Assembly (NCBI RefSeq): GCF_001310975.1
Contig: NZ_BAZY01000024.1
Span: 1-35,839, forward strand
Source of the DNA: Thermoanaerobacter thermocopriae JCM 7501
GTDB taxonomy: Bacteria > Bacillota > Thermoanaerobacteria > Thermoanaerobacterales > Thermoanaerobacteraceae
Reading direction: 5' to 3'
DNA: 35,839 nucleotides
Positions 1 to 6,888 of the stretch are shown here, piece by piece. Position 1 is the first letter of the stretch. Every line of letters starts with the position of its first letter. Position numbers and translations under genes: made by a program. The notes under the pieces were generated by a model. It searched no databases and was not told the origin of the DNA. It saw only the letters and a list, made by a program, of their open reading frames with translations.

Positions 1-13
1 TAAAATTTATAGT

Positions 14-79
14 GTATATATAATAATTCGACAAATGGGAGGGGAAATCCTACATAAAAGATAAAAAATTCAAGAGTGA
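14..79. repeat. 65-bp direct repeat, copy 1
   Basis: About 66 bases from GTATATATAATAATTCG to AGAGTGA recur at 4071-4135 with a one-base length difference (ATCCTACATA here, ATCTACATA there) and about one substitution. The unit contains a TATAAT-like box and a GGGAGGGG stretch. Here it lies about 180 bases upstream of the secreted-protein gene at 260; the other copy lies about 170 bases upstream of the leader-bearing ORF at 4304. It could be a duplicated promoter/leader or a trace of a cassette duplication. Confidence 0.85.
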
Positions 80-259
80 TAGGAAAAAAATATGTCTGCA
101 AAGTGGCTTAAATGAAGGCTTCTGAATTTTGCACAAGTCTATTTCGTAAATGGATAAAAGGTGATAGCGATAAGAAATATTGTAATAGACTTTTATTTGA
201 ATTCGACATTAGTTCATTAAAGCCCCCCTTGAATTTTATAATATTTCAGAAGGAGATGA

Positions 260-703
260 ATGGTGATGAACAAGAAAATAACAAGCCTATTTGTAATTCT
301 TTTGATAGTTACTTTTACTACTTCTGCATATGCGGCAATTACTACGATTGTATATCAGTCAGGTCCAAATCTAGTTAAGTCTACGGAGTACTATCAATAC
401 AAATACGTTGGTTACATTCAGTTGAGCTCTGCTTATAATGATAATGGTTGGAGTAGACTACGAGGCTATATAAGGTATTATATTCCTAATACAGATAAAG
501 ATACTGGTAGATGTTATACTGACTGGTCGCTAAATGGGGAACTCGTCAGTAAAGAGATTACTTTTTATGATACCTTAAATCCCTTTGCTGAAAAAGTACG
601 GTTTGAATATGGATTTGACTCTGTACCATATGGTAGCGGAATTTTACCATTTACTATATCTACACCAATGGTGGAAGTTTTTGAAATAAAAATTGGTAAA
701 TAA
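260..703 (+). CDS. Small secreted protein, candidate lactococcin-972-like peptide
   Basis: The 147-residue product begins with a clear Sec signal peptide: a Lys-rich start, a hydrophobic core FVILLIVTF at about residues 11-19, and a likely cleavage after AYA at about residue 25. The mature part of roughly 120 residues is rich in Tyr, Trp and Gly with one Cys, suggesting a small beta-rich extracellular protein. AAGGAG at 250-255 serves an ATG/GTG/ATG cluster at 260, 263 and 266, so the true start may be 266. The downstream permease and ABC ATPase genes resemble those that follow lactococcin-972 bacteriocin genes, which suggests a bacteriocin or similar peptide. The sequence itself does not clearly match lactococcin 972 and is longer, so the function is inferred from neighbours only. 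Confidence 0.6.
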   Translation: MVMNKKITSLFVILLIVTFTTSAYAAITTIVYQSGPNLVKSTEYYQYKYVGYIQLSSAYNDNGWSRLRGYIRYYIPNTDKDTGRCYTDWSLNGELVSKEITFYDTLNPFAEKVRFEYGFDSVPYGSGILPFTISTPMVEVFEIKIGK

Positions 704-833
704 GACAAACCACTTGTTTATTACACTTGGCAGATAAGAGTGTTTTAAAAGGGGGCTTTTTATAGGGCTTTCCGGTTCGGAGAAGACAACATTGTATATG
801 TTGTAGTTCATATAATGAGAGGAGAATTAAAAA

Positions 834-1898
834 ATGAAAAACAAATTTATACTTTTCACACTGACTTTTATTTTTTCTGTAGCATTTATCATTTTTTCTT
901 TGTTTACATATTTCAGAGCAGATACGACTTTAAAAAATCCTTTGGGGCTTAGTGAAAATTTTGTCGAACTTCAAATTTCTCCTCCTTTTGACCCTCAACT
1001 GGCCTTAGACGTTGAAATAGCCCATAAAGTCAAAGAGGAAATGTATAAAATTGTTAAAAATAAAAATATCGTAATGGTATATTGGGACATAGAGGATGTT
1101 GGACTTGGTTTATATGATCCAATAAACTTTTACAAATCAAACTTATTAAAAGAAGGGGACATGTTTTCTACTGTGTCTGTTAAAGACATAATCATAAAAG
1201 AAGATTCTTATTCTTATGATTACAATGTAAAAAGATTAGGTAGAAATTATATTGAGGACATGATAGAAGGCAAAAAACTAAACATATTAGGAGTATACGA
1301 CTCAAGACATCCCCTGTATGACAAAACTCATGAGTATATATACAACTATTTTAGCAAGGCTAATAATATTTTTGGCTTTTATTATTTTGATTCTAATTCA
1401 AAAGAAGAAGTAAATCAAATTGTTAGTGATATTCAAAAAATGCTGCAAAAATACGGGTATTTATATGACATTACTGATGAAGGGTTTTACAGGGGCAATC
1501 TTAAAAATATTATCTCTTCAATGCTGCTTTCTAAAATTTATTTGCCTGTGTTTATAGCCTTTATTTTCGTGTGCGTAAATTTGTATTTTTTCTATTATAT
1601 ACTTTTACATAATCAAAAAAAAGTTATGATTATACATTCAATATTTGGAGCAACAAATGTAAAGCTTTTGGCAAGGTATACAAGAGAAATATTGAAGTAC
1701 TTATTTTTAAGCTCTGTGCTAGTTGCAATTTTTTACAAACTATTTTTTGCCAGTACTGTTTATGATGTTTCGATCAAAACACTATCAATTGTCGTATTGG
1801 CAAATGTCTTATTGGGATATGCAATATGGTTTTTGGCTTTTTTAACTGTTGGCTACAGGTTAAACCGAAAGGATGGAGTATATGATTACGCAATTTAA
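834..1898 (+). CDS. FtsX-like/bacteriocin-associated membrane protein, first half
   Basis: The 354-residue protein has one N-terminal membrane segment (about residues 7-27), a long extracytoplasmic region (about 30-230), and three C-terminal membrane segments (about 235-258, 285-303, 315-340). This is the MacB/FtsX permease layout. HSIFGATNVK before the second C-terminal segment is a typical FtsX-type cytoplasmic loop. In lactococcin-972 loci a single protein of roughly 650-700 residues (bacteriocin-associated integral membrane family) carries two such units; here the units are separate genes. GAGAGGAG lies 7 bases before the ATG. The next start overlaps the 3' end by 17 bases, implying coupled translation. 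The likely role is the membrane part of a peptide exporter or immunity transporter; direction of transport is not shown by the sequence. Confidence 0.75.
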   Translation: MKNKFILFTLTFIFSVAFIIFSLFTYFRADTTLKNPLGLSENFVELQISPPFDPQLALDVEIAHKVKEEMYKIVKNKNIVMVYWDIEDVGLGLYDPINFYKSNLLKEGDMFSTVSVKDIIIKEDSYSYDYNVKRLGRNYIEDMIEGKKLNILGVYDSRHPLYDKTHEYIYNYFSKANNIFGFYYFDSNSKEEVNQIVSDIQKMLQKYGYLYDITDEGFYRGNLKNIISSMLLSKIYLPVFIAFIFVCVNLYFFYYILLHNQKKVMIIHSIFGATNVKLLARYTREILKYLFLSSVLVAIFYKLFFASTVYDVSIKTLSIVVLANVLLGYAIWFLAFLTVGYRLNRKDGVYDYAI

Positions 1899-3008
1899 AT
1901 TGGCTTTTAAAGATGTTAGGAAAAACAAGTGGAAAATTCTTTTATTTATTTTCCAAATGACAATTTTTTTGTTTTTTACAATTATAATTTTAGAGCAGTC
2001 TGTACAGCTGAGTTATTACAGCAAAACACTGAGGATTATAAAAAATAACAATATAATCTTTTTTAAAGATTACTTAAACAACTGGGAACCTCCTTTTATT
2101 GACAAGGAGATATATTATTTTTTTGAAAATTTCTTTGATAGGAGTGGTAATGCGTACTCCGTAATAGAAAATGCAGGTACTACAGAATTTTCACAAGAAC
2201 ATCCCGATGCGAAAATAGTTATAGGGGTTGGGAATTTTGATAAAATTTTTGGCGTTGATAAATACAAAGATACAGAAAAACCCTTATACATTTTTATAGG
2301 GTCTGATGTAAAAAGCTCGAGATTGGAGATGAAATTAAATTGGGAATTTTTAATAGGCAAACGTACAAGGTTGATGGCAGATTAGAAAAGGGAGAGGGTT
2401 ATATAAATAAAGGCAGATATAGAAGTTTAGACGACAAAGTGCTTGTTTTGACTTCATCAAGAGAAGTAGCAACATTGTACCAAGTAGGAGGGTTTCTTGA
2501 GTTAATACAAAATATTCATATTACAAAATCGGAGGAAGGCGAGATTGATAAAATTGTAGAAATGGCAAATAAGACCAAAAAAATTACTTTAATTCCTGAA
2601 AAATTGAATTTAAGAAATATAGTTGAAAAGGGCTATAATGAGGATTTCATAAATTTTATATTTTTTTCAAGCTTTCTTATAAGTATGGGGATATTCATAA
2701 TAGTTGGATTGGTTTCTTTCCTTTATATAATGATAGATCGCAACTTTACAGAATATGTTGTTCATCAAATATACGGGGCTACTAAAAAAGATTTGTATTT
2801 GCGCGTAACTATTTTTGTGGTTTTGGTTGTCATTTTGCCATTAGCTATGTTTTTAGCTATACCTAATATCCTTTTATTGCCAAGCACTAAGTGGGTATGG
2901 TGGTTTGTCTTTACGTTTTATTTTATAACAATATTATTTGTATCCATTTTGTCTGTTGGGAGATTGAACAAAAAGGATTTGACAGCATTTTTTAGGAGGG
3001 ACAATTAA
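1882..3008 (+). pseudogene. FtsX-like/bacteriocin-associated membrane protein, second half (frameshifted)
   Basis: This second permease unit mirrors the first: an N-terminal membrane segment, an extracytoplasmic region, then three membrane segments starting near FINFIFFSSFLISMG and the loop VVHQIYGATKKDLYLRV. Two frames are needed. Frame one ends at 2385; the second frame carries on to 3008. Adding one A to the AAA at 2359-2361 gives IGK-TYKVDGRLEKG and a continuous protein of about 375 residues. I start it at ATG 1882, served by AAAGGATGGAG; ATG 1873 lies inside that ribosome site. The gene is either truly frameshifted or affected by a base-call error. Its partners are the upstream permease half and the ATPase 2 bases downstream. 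Confidence 0.75.
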
Positions 3009-3010
3009 AT

Positions 3011-3688
3011 ATGCTTATAAAAATAGAAAATGTAAAAAAAGAATACATAAGTGGAAAGATAAAGAATGTGGTTTTAAAGGGAGTATACTTAGAAATAAAT
3101 GAGGGAGAAAAGATTGCTATAGTAGGACCTTCAGGCTCTGGCAAAACAACACTTCTTAATATAATAGGATTATTACTTCCCGCAACAGAAGGGGAGGTTT
3201 ACTTAGCTGGGAAAAGAGCATCAAGTTTAAAGGAAAAAGAAAGGGCAAAACTAAGAAATAAATTTTTTGGTTATATATTCCAGGAATTTCTCTTAGTAGA
3301 AGAAGATACAGTATTTCAAAATATAGAAATACCTCTTTTGTACTCTTTGACAAAGAAGACAAAATCAGAGAAAAGAAAAATGGTTGAAGAAGTTTTGGAA
3401 AAAGTGGGTTTGGAAGTTAAAATAAACGAAAAGGTCAGGAACTTATCAGGAGGAGAAAGGCAAAGGGTGGCAATAGCAAGAGCTATAATAAATGACCCTG
3501 AGGTAATACTTGCAGATGAACCGACAGGTTCGTTAGATGCAGAAAACGGGGAAAAAATCGTAGACATTTTGGAAAGTTTGGTAGATAAGGGTAAAACTTT
3601 ATTGATTGTAACACATAATGAAGCTATTGCAAAAAGATGTGACAGGATATTCAGAATAAAGGATGGATATGTGGAGATAGAAGAGTAA
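3011..3688 (+). CDS. ABC transporter ATPase, LolD/MacB-like, lactococcin-972 export type
   Basis: A complete 225-residue ABC ATPase that would energise the preceding FtsX-like permeases. It shows Walker A GPSGSGKT (39-46), Q-loop Gln91 in FGYIFQEF, signature LSGGERQ (145-151), Walker B VILADEPTGSLD with Glu170, and the switch His202 in VTHNE. The stretch FQEFLLVEEDTVFQNI resembles the putative bacteriocin-export ATPases of the lactococcin-972 group. AGGAGGG ends 10 bases before the ATG, and the gene follows the permease after 2 bases, so it is the last gene of the cassette. MacB-family systems can export peptides or give resistance to them. Confidence 0.85.
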   Translation: MLIKIENVKKEYISGKIKNVVLKGVYLEINEGEKIAIVGPSGSGKTTLLNIIGLLLPATEGEVYLAGKRASSLKEKERAKLRNKFFGYIFQEFLLVEEDTVFQNIEIPLLYSLTKKTKSEKRKMVEEVLEKVGLEVKINEKVRNLSGGERQRVAIARAIINDPEVILADEPTGSLDAENGEKIVDILESLVDKGKTLLIVTHNEAIAKRCDRIFRIKDGYVEIEE

Positions 3689-3720
3689 TACGGTTTTGAT
3701 TATTTTTTAACACCTCATGC

Positions 3721-3762
3721 CGATTCAAATCGACTTGAAATTTTTACTATGCATTATATAAT
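3721..3762 (+). promoter_or_regulatory. Operator-promoter unit 1 (CGATTCAAATCG palindrome)
   Basis: An inverted repeat CGATT-CA-AATCG (3721-3732) ends two bases before a TTGAAA -35 box (3735-3740), which stands 16 bases from TATAAT (3757-3762). The same palindrome, 16-base spacing and order occur at 4554-4597. A dimeric regulator binding there would contact the polymerase at -35. The first start downstream with a strong ribosome site is ATG 3793. Confidence 0.65.
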
Positions 3763-3792
3763 TAAGGAAGAAATATGTAAAGGGAGGAGAGG

Positions 3793-3850
3793 ATGAAAAA
3801 GCAACCTAAATAATAATTTTTTGGTGTTTATTATTTTGATGCCCTCATAG
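3793..3850 (+). other. Possible short hydrophobic peptide gene (frame interrupted)
   Basis: GGGAGGAGAGG directly precedes ATG 3793. As written the frame encodes only MKKQPK before TAA at 3811. Removing one A from the A5 run after the ATG would give MKSNLNNNFLVFIILMPS, an 18-residue peptide with a hydrophobic core, ending at TAG 3848-3850. Single-base changes in A runs are common in this window. It would be the first gene behind operator-promoter unit 1. The peptide is a hypothesis; nothing beyond the ribosome site and the promoter supports it. Confidence 0.25.
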
Positions 3851-4070
3851 TACTTTAACATAGGGATGTGCAAAATTAATTAAAATAATCATAATCAAAA
3901 ACCAAAATATGTATGACATACAATATATAGTAATCAAAACTGACAATCAAACATAAAGAAAGTGATAAGGGGAAAGAAAAGACAAAAAAGGGGCTAAAAA
4001 AGGGCATAAATTAAATTCTCAATCTATAGACAGCTAGGATTTCCTCTTTCTTGAAAAATATTTTCATGCG

Positions 4071-4135
4071 GTATATATAATAATTCGACAAATGGGAGGG
4101 GAAATCTACATAAAAGATAAAAAATTTAAGAGTGA
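4071..4135. repeat. 65-bp direct repeat, copy 2
   Basis: Second copy of the 14-79 repeat. It contains an open frame from ATG 4092 reading MGGEIYIKDKKFKSEQ; in copy 1 the extra C breaks the same frame. A possible -35 TTGAAA at 4051 lies upstream. The two copies bracket the whole lactococcin-972-like cassette. Confidence 0.85.
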
Positions 4136-4230
4136 ACAGTAATTACTCCATGGAGTATATTGGTGATCATTATGTTGCTGCTTTTAACAACTCGCCAAAT
4201 CATCCTGAAAAAAGACTCTTTTCCAATTAG
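4132..4230 (+). other. Short unassigned reading frame, probable gene remnant
   Basis: A frame from GTG 4132 (or ATG 4150) to TAG 4228 encodes about 32 residues including MEYIGDHYVAAFNNSPNHPE. It has no convincing ribosome site and resembles no family I recognise. Its composition is protein-like, so I record it as a likely remnant in the decayed stretch between the two cassettes. Confidence 0.2.
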
Positions 4231-4303
4231 ATCCTAGTTGGATACCGAGTAGTTGGGCTGACTATACAACTTTAACATTTAGCTTTTGAGGAGGTGAATT
4301 GAA

Positions 4304-4459
4304 GTGAAAAAAGGAAAAACTTTAATTTTAGTTAGTTTGAGTGTTTTTCTGATATTTACACTAGATAAAGGGGAAATAATAGCAGAAGGAAAACATGAGG
4401 AATTAATAGAAAATTCAAGTAGATATAAAGACATTATTTTAAGCCAATTGAGTGCTTAA
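4304..4459 (+). CDS. Chimeric 51-residue ORF: secretion leader joined to an ABC-exporter tail
   Basis: GTG 4304 has an excellent ribosome site, GAGGAGGTG, 7 bases upstream. Residues 1-19 (MKKGKTLILVSLSVFLIFT) look like the start of a signal peptide. From residue 20 on, LDKGEIIAEGKHEELIENSS resembles the extreme C-terminus of exporter-type ABC ATPases (the D-K-G-x-I-x-x-x-G-x-H-x-E-L region after the H-loop). No ATP-binding motif is present. The simplest reading is an internal deletion that removed everything between a peptide-precursor start and the end of a nearby ABC exporter gene. It is probably not functional, although it can be translated. Confidence 0.55.
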   Translation: MKKGKTLILVSLSVFLIFTLDKGEIIAEGKHEELIENSSRYKDIILSQLSA

Positions 4460-4497
4460 AAGTTTTTGAGGCAACGAAACGTTAGGGATTGCCTGTG

Positions 4498-4530
4498 CCC
4501 ACAATTTACCTGTGGGGAATTTTGTTTCTT
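4498..4530 (+). terminator. Weak terminator-like hairpin
   Basis: CCCACA (4498-4503) pairs with TGTGGG (4511-4516) across a 7-base loop and is followed by a T-rich run (AATTTTGTTTCTT). It lies just after the chimeric ORF ending at 4459 and before operator-promoter unit 2. Confidence 0.35.
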
Positions 4531-4553
4531 GATGAAAAATTCTGCTATTCAAC

Positions 4554-4597
4554 CCCGATTCAAATCGGGTTGAATTTAAGTAATTTAATGATATGAT
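4554..4597 (+). promoter_or_regulatory. Operator-promoter unit 2 (CCCGATTCAAATCGGG palindrome)
   Basis: A perfect 16-base palindrome-like element, CCCGATT-CA-AATCGGG (4554-4569), abuts TTGAAT (-35, 4570-4575), 16 bases before TATGAT (-10, 4592-4597). Core, spacing and orientation match unit 1 at 3721-3762. It faces the broken gene at 4639-5038. Confidence 0.65.
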
Positions 4598-4638
4598 GAA
4601 AGTGGAAGGAAAATATTAGAGCGGAGAGTGATGGGAGG

Positions 4639-5038
4639 ATGAATAGATCAGATAGTACTTCATTCGATTGTTTTGCCTAGATGAATTAACACAAGCCAGT
4701 GAGATGATAAAGGAATGTAGAAAATGTTCTTATTGCTTTTTGAGGCTTGTCATAATCAAAAGTTTAATGCCTTTATCAAGGTGACGGGATTTATTTAATT
4801 TAGAGAATCAATGAAAACGGTTTTAGAACATTCATTAAAGTGTTTTCCAAATCTTTCTGTAACAGGTGCTATAAGGTTTTATGACCTTCAAAAATTTTGG
4901 GCTTATCTAAGACATCTCTGGAAAGAGGAGGTGAAGATGTTTTTATAGATTTTTCGAAATTTTTTTGATGCTGAGCAGATTAATGTAGAGAACATGGTTG
5001 AAACTGAGATGATAGAAGTAATTGTAGAACCAAAGTAA
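4639..5038 (+). pseudogene. Broken gene of unknown family behind operator-promoter 2
   Basis: Several frames, read in turn, give one coherent protein of about 130 residues. ATG 4639 reads MNRSDSTSFDCFA to a stop at 4678; one base later in frame come DELTQASEMIKEC and then LLLFEACHNQKFNAFIKVTG; after a stop, SMKTVLEHSLKCFPNLSVTG and LQKILGLSKTSLERGGEDVF; after a T-run shift, a tail ending in MIEVIVEPK at 5038. Four or more lesions separate these pieces, so this is genuine decay even if some are read errors. The product looks soluble and Cys-containing. I do not recognise the family. GGGAGG directly abuts the ATG, so the start is uncertain. Confidence 0.4.
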
Positions 5039-5096
5039 AGTTTCTTCCTAGTTGGGTATGGATGCAGTGTAGCATCCCAGCGTGCAGTTAATGTTA

Positions 5097-5126
5097 TTAA
5101 CTAGTTTGTGTGCAAACCTATATTAT
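5097..5126 (+). promoter_or_regulatory. Possible promoter for the amidase-like gene
   Basis: TTAACT (5097-5102) and TATTAT (5121-5126) are 18 bases apart, 27 bases before the start at 5153. A small hairpin, GGATGC-AGTGTA-GCATCC, sits just upstream at 5060-5077. Confidence 0.35.
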
Positions 5127-5152
5127 AGGGAGAACAAGGAGGGGTGAATAAT

Positions 5153-6266
5153 ATGTCAATGGTAAGAAAAAGCTTGGTAAAACATATTGTGTGGCTTCTA
5201 GTGGTAGCTATTATTATCTACGGTGTTGGAATTAAAAGTAGTGTTATTAAAGCAGGAGACAATGACCTCAAATATCAGGGGGAAATAGCAAATTTTATTA
5301 AACAATGGATTGTAAATAATTGGTGCTATTATTATCACGTAAATAATGTAGATGTTGAAATTATTGATTTAAAAAAGTCAGGAGATAAAATTGAAGGAAT
5401 TGCTAAAGTATGCGTTGTTAAAGTATTGAAAGCACAAAAAGTTAGTGAATTACCTTATATCAAAGGAATGTTAAAAAAAGGTTAATATGTCTGATTATGA
5501 TGATCAACTTCAAAAAGAGCATAAAATCAATAAAGTAGTAAATGCTAATAGTGGCGTACTTACAAAGGAAAAAGCACAGAGGGTAGTGAAGGTCCTAGAT
5601 GATAAATACGCAGAACTTAAAGGATATATTGGAGTTCCTGATGAATCGTATATGATATTAAAATTTGAGGCAGAACTTAGAGGAAATAATATTGAAGAGA
5701 ATAGGACAAAGTTATATGCAGAACAAATGAATACGTTTGTACCGGCAGAGGAATTAATTCCAAAATCCCCTGCAGAATATGAAAATGTAGGATATAAAGA
5801 AATGGAGAGTAAATTAATTGAAGAAGGAACTTTTGCAGTAGCAACTTTATATCCTTATTATGATAGATTCAAAGCAAGAGATTATGCGAATACCTGGACT
5901 TCAAATGCAACCACTTATTGTCCCCATAATATTGCACTACAGGATATTACTAAATGGAATAATGCTAAATGGCCATACTATGACTGCTTCTGTCATAATG
6001 ATTGCGCAGATTATGTTTCTCAAGCGCTAAATGCCGGTGGTATACCTATTGATCCGGGTAAATGGGAGAGATTGAAAGATAGCAATAATAATTGGGCATG
6101 GACATATGTTCCTGGTTTAAAAAATTATATGCTTAATCAAAAAGGATATTGGAAAATATCAACGTGGGAAAGTGCAGCAGCAGGTGGTGTTATTGTGATC
6201 CCAGATTCGCATGTAATAATGATTGTAAAAAACGATACTTACAGTTCCTGCAGAAGTAGATATTGA
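5153..6266 (+). pseudogene. Secreted amidase-like protein (putative Amidase_6 domain), frameshifted
   Basis: The start at ATG 5153 follows AAGGAGGGG. It encodes a signal/anchor segment (about residues 12-30), a small N-terminal domain, and after a frameshift in the A7 run at 5473-5479 (six A would restore KK-VNMSDYDDQ) a domain beginning YDRFKARDYANTW. That domain contains NDCADYVSQALNAGGIP, the pattern of the putative amidase domain of Bacillus/Clostridium secreted proteins, with the presumed nucleophile Cys in DCADYVSQ and a later presumed catalytic His in SHVIMIVKND. The usual C-terminus after this His is missing: the frame runs out at 6266 and a different coding frame takes over. A cell-wall or peptide amidase role is likely for the ancestor. 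Confidence 0.65.
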
Positions 6267-6618
6267 TAGTATAAAACTTAAGCCAATCAACAATATCATA
6301 GAGTATCAGAAGAAATATGCTTCAGAAACATTGAAATCAGCCATGCCGGTTAATATAGAAATTTTGGGGAGCTATGAAGATATTTTATTTGTAGGTATTC
6401 AAATGGTGAAGCCCACCGAGCTTCCAGAACTCTATGTTTTTGCGCTAAAAGATGGGCAAATGATGGGACTTTTGCGAAGGACAGAGAAAGGGATAGAGCT
6501 AATAGACCAAGAAAATAAGGTAGTGGAAACATACGACATACCTAGAAGTAGTAGTTTTGGCGGAGGAAGGTATATCATTTTTCCAAATACAAGTGGGACA
6601 GATAGCGTGATGAATTGA
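6229..6618 (+). pseudogene. Orphan C-terminal coding fragment after the amidase
   Basis: From about 6229 a second frame, shifted relative to the amidase, reads LTVPAEVDIDSIKLKPIN and continues to a stop at 6618, passing ATG 6331. It has no plausible start of its own at its beginning. It may be the true C-terminal extension of the amidase protein after a one-base shift near 6233, or the end of another secreted protein joined by deletion. No membrane segment or known motif is visible; the end is Gly/Ser-rich (SSSFGGGRY). Confidence 0.4.
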
Positions 6619-6813
6619 GACTTAAAAATTATTCTTCTGCAATTGGAAATTAAAGTTGTAGGGTTGGAGGAGGATTTTATTAATTTTTTAATTTCTGTGT
6701 GATAAAAATATTGTATTCTTTGTTTTTTATTTTAATTACAGCCGTTTTTTGTGATTGGCCTTTTAATCTTTGATATAGCAGATAAAAAAGCTAAGAGGAA
6801 AGGGATTTTGGGA

Positions 6814-6888
6814 ATGTACCAGGATTTTACACTTTATAGCATCCAAAACAATAGTTCGATTGAACTTTTTAAAGGGAGAGGGTCATGA
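6814..6888 (+). other. 24-codon frame coupled to the ABC ATPase start
   Basis: ATG 6814 begins a frame (MYQDFTLYSIQNNSSIELFK, then GRGS) whose TGA overlaps the ATPase ATG at 6885 as ATGA. The same frame is open upstream to about 6735 (FFVIGLLIFDIADKKAKRKG), so it may instead be the tail of a lost membrane-protein gene. GGGAGAGGG before 6885 lies inside this frame. Confidence 0.25.

Noticed and set aside
112-378. An 88-codon plus-strand frame overlapping the start of the secreted-protein gene
   Set aside because: It has no ribosome site, its composition is unlike a protein, and the overlapping frame at 260 has both a signal peptide and a ribosome site.
2340-2400. Programmed -1 frameshifting between the two permease-B frames
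   Set aside because: The site GGC AAA CGT is not a good slippery heptamer, there is no clear downstream structure, and similar breaks occur in many unrelated genes here.
4639-4680. A stand-alone 13-residue signalling peptide MNRSDSTSFDCFA
   Set aside because: GGGAGG abuts the ATG without spacing, and the following frame continues as protein-like sequence, so it is better read as the start of a broken longer gene.
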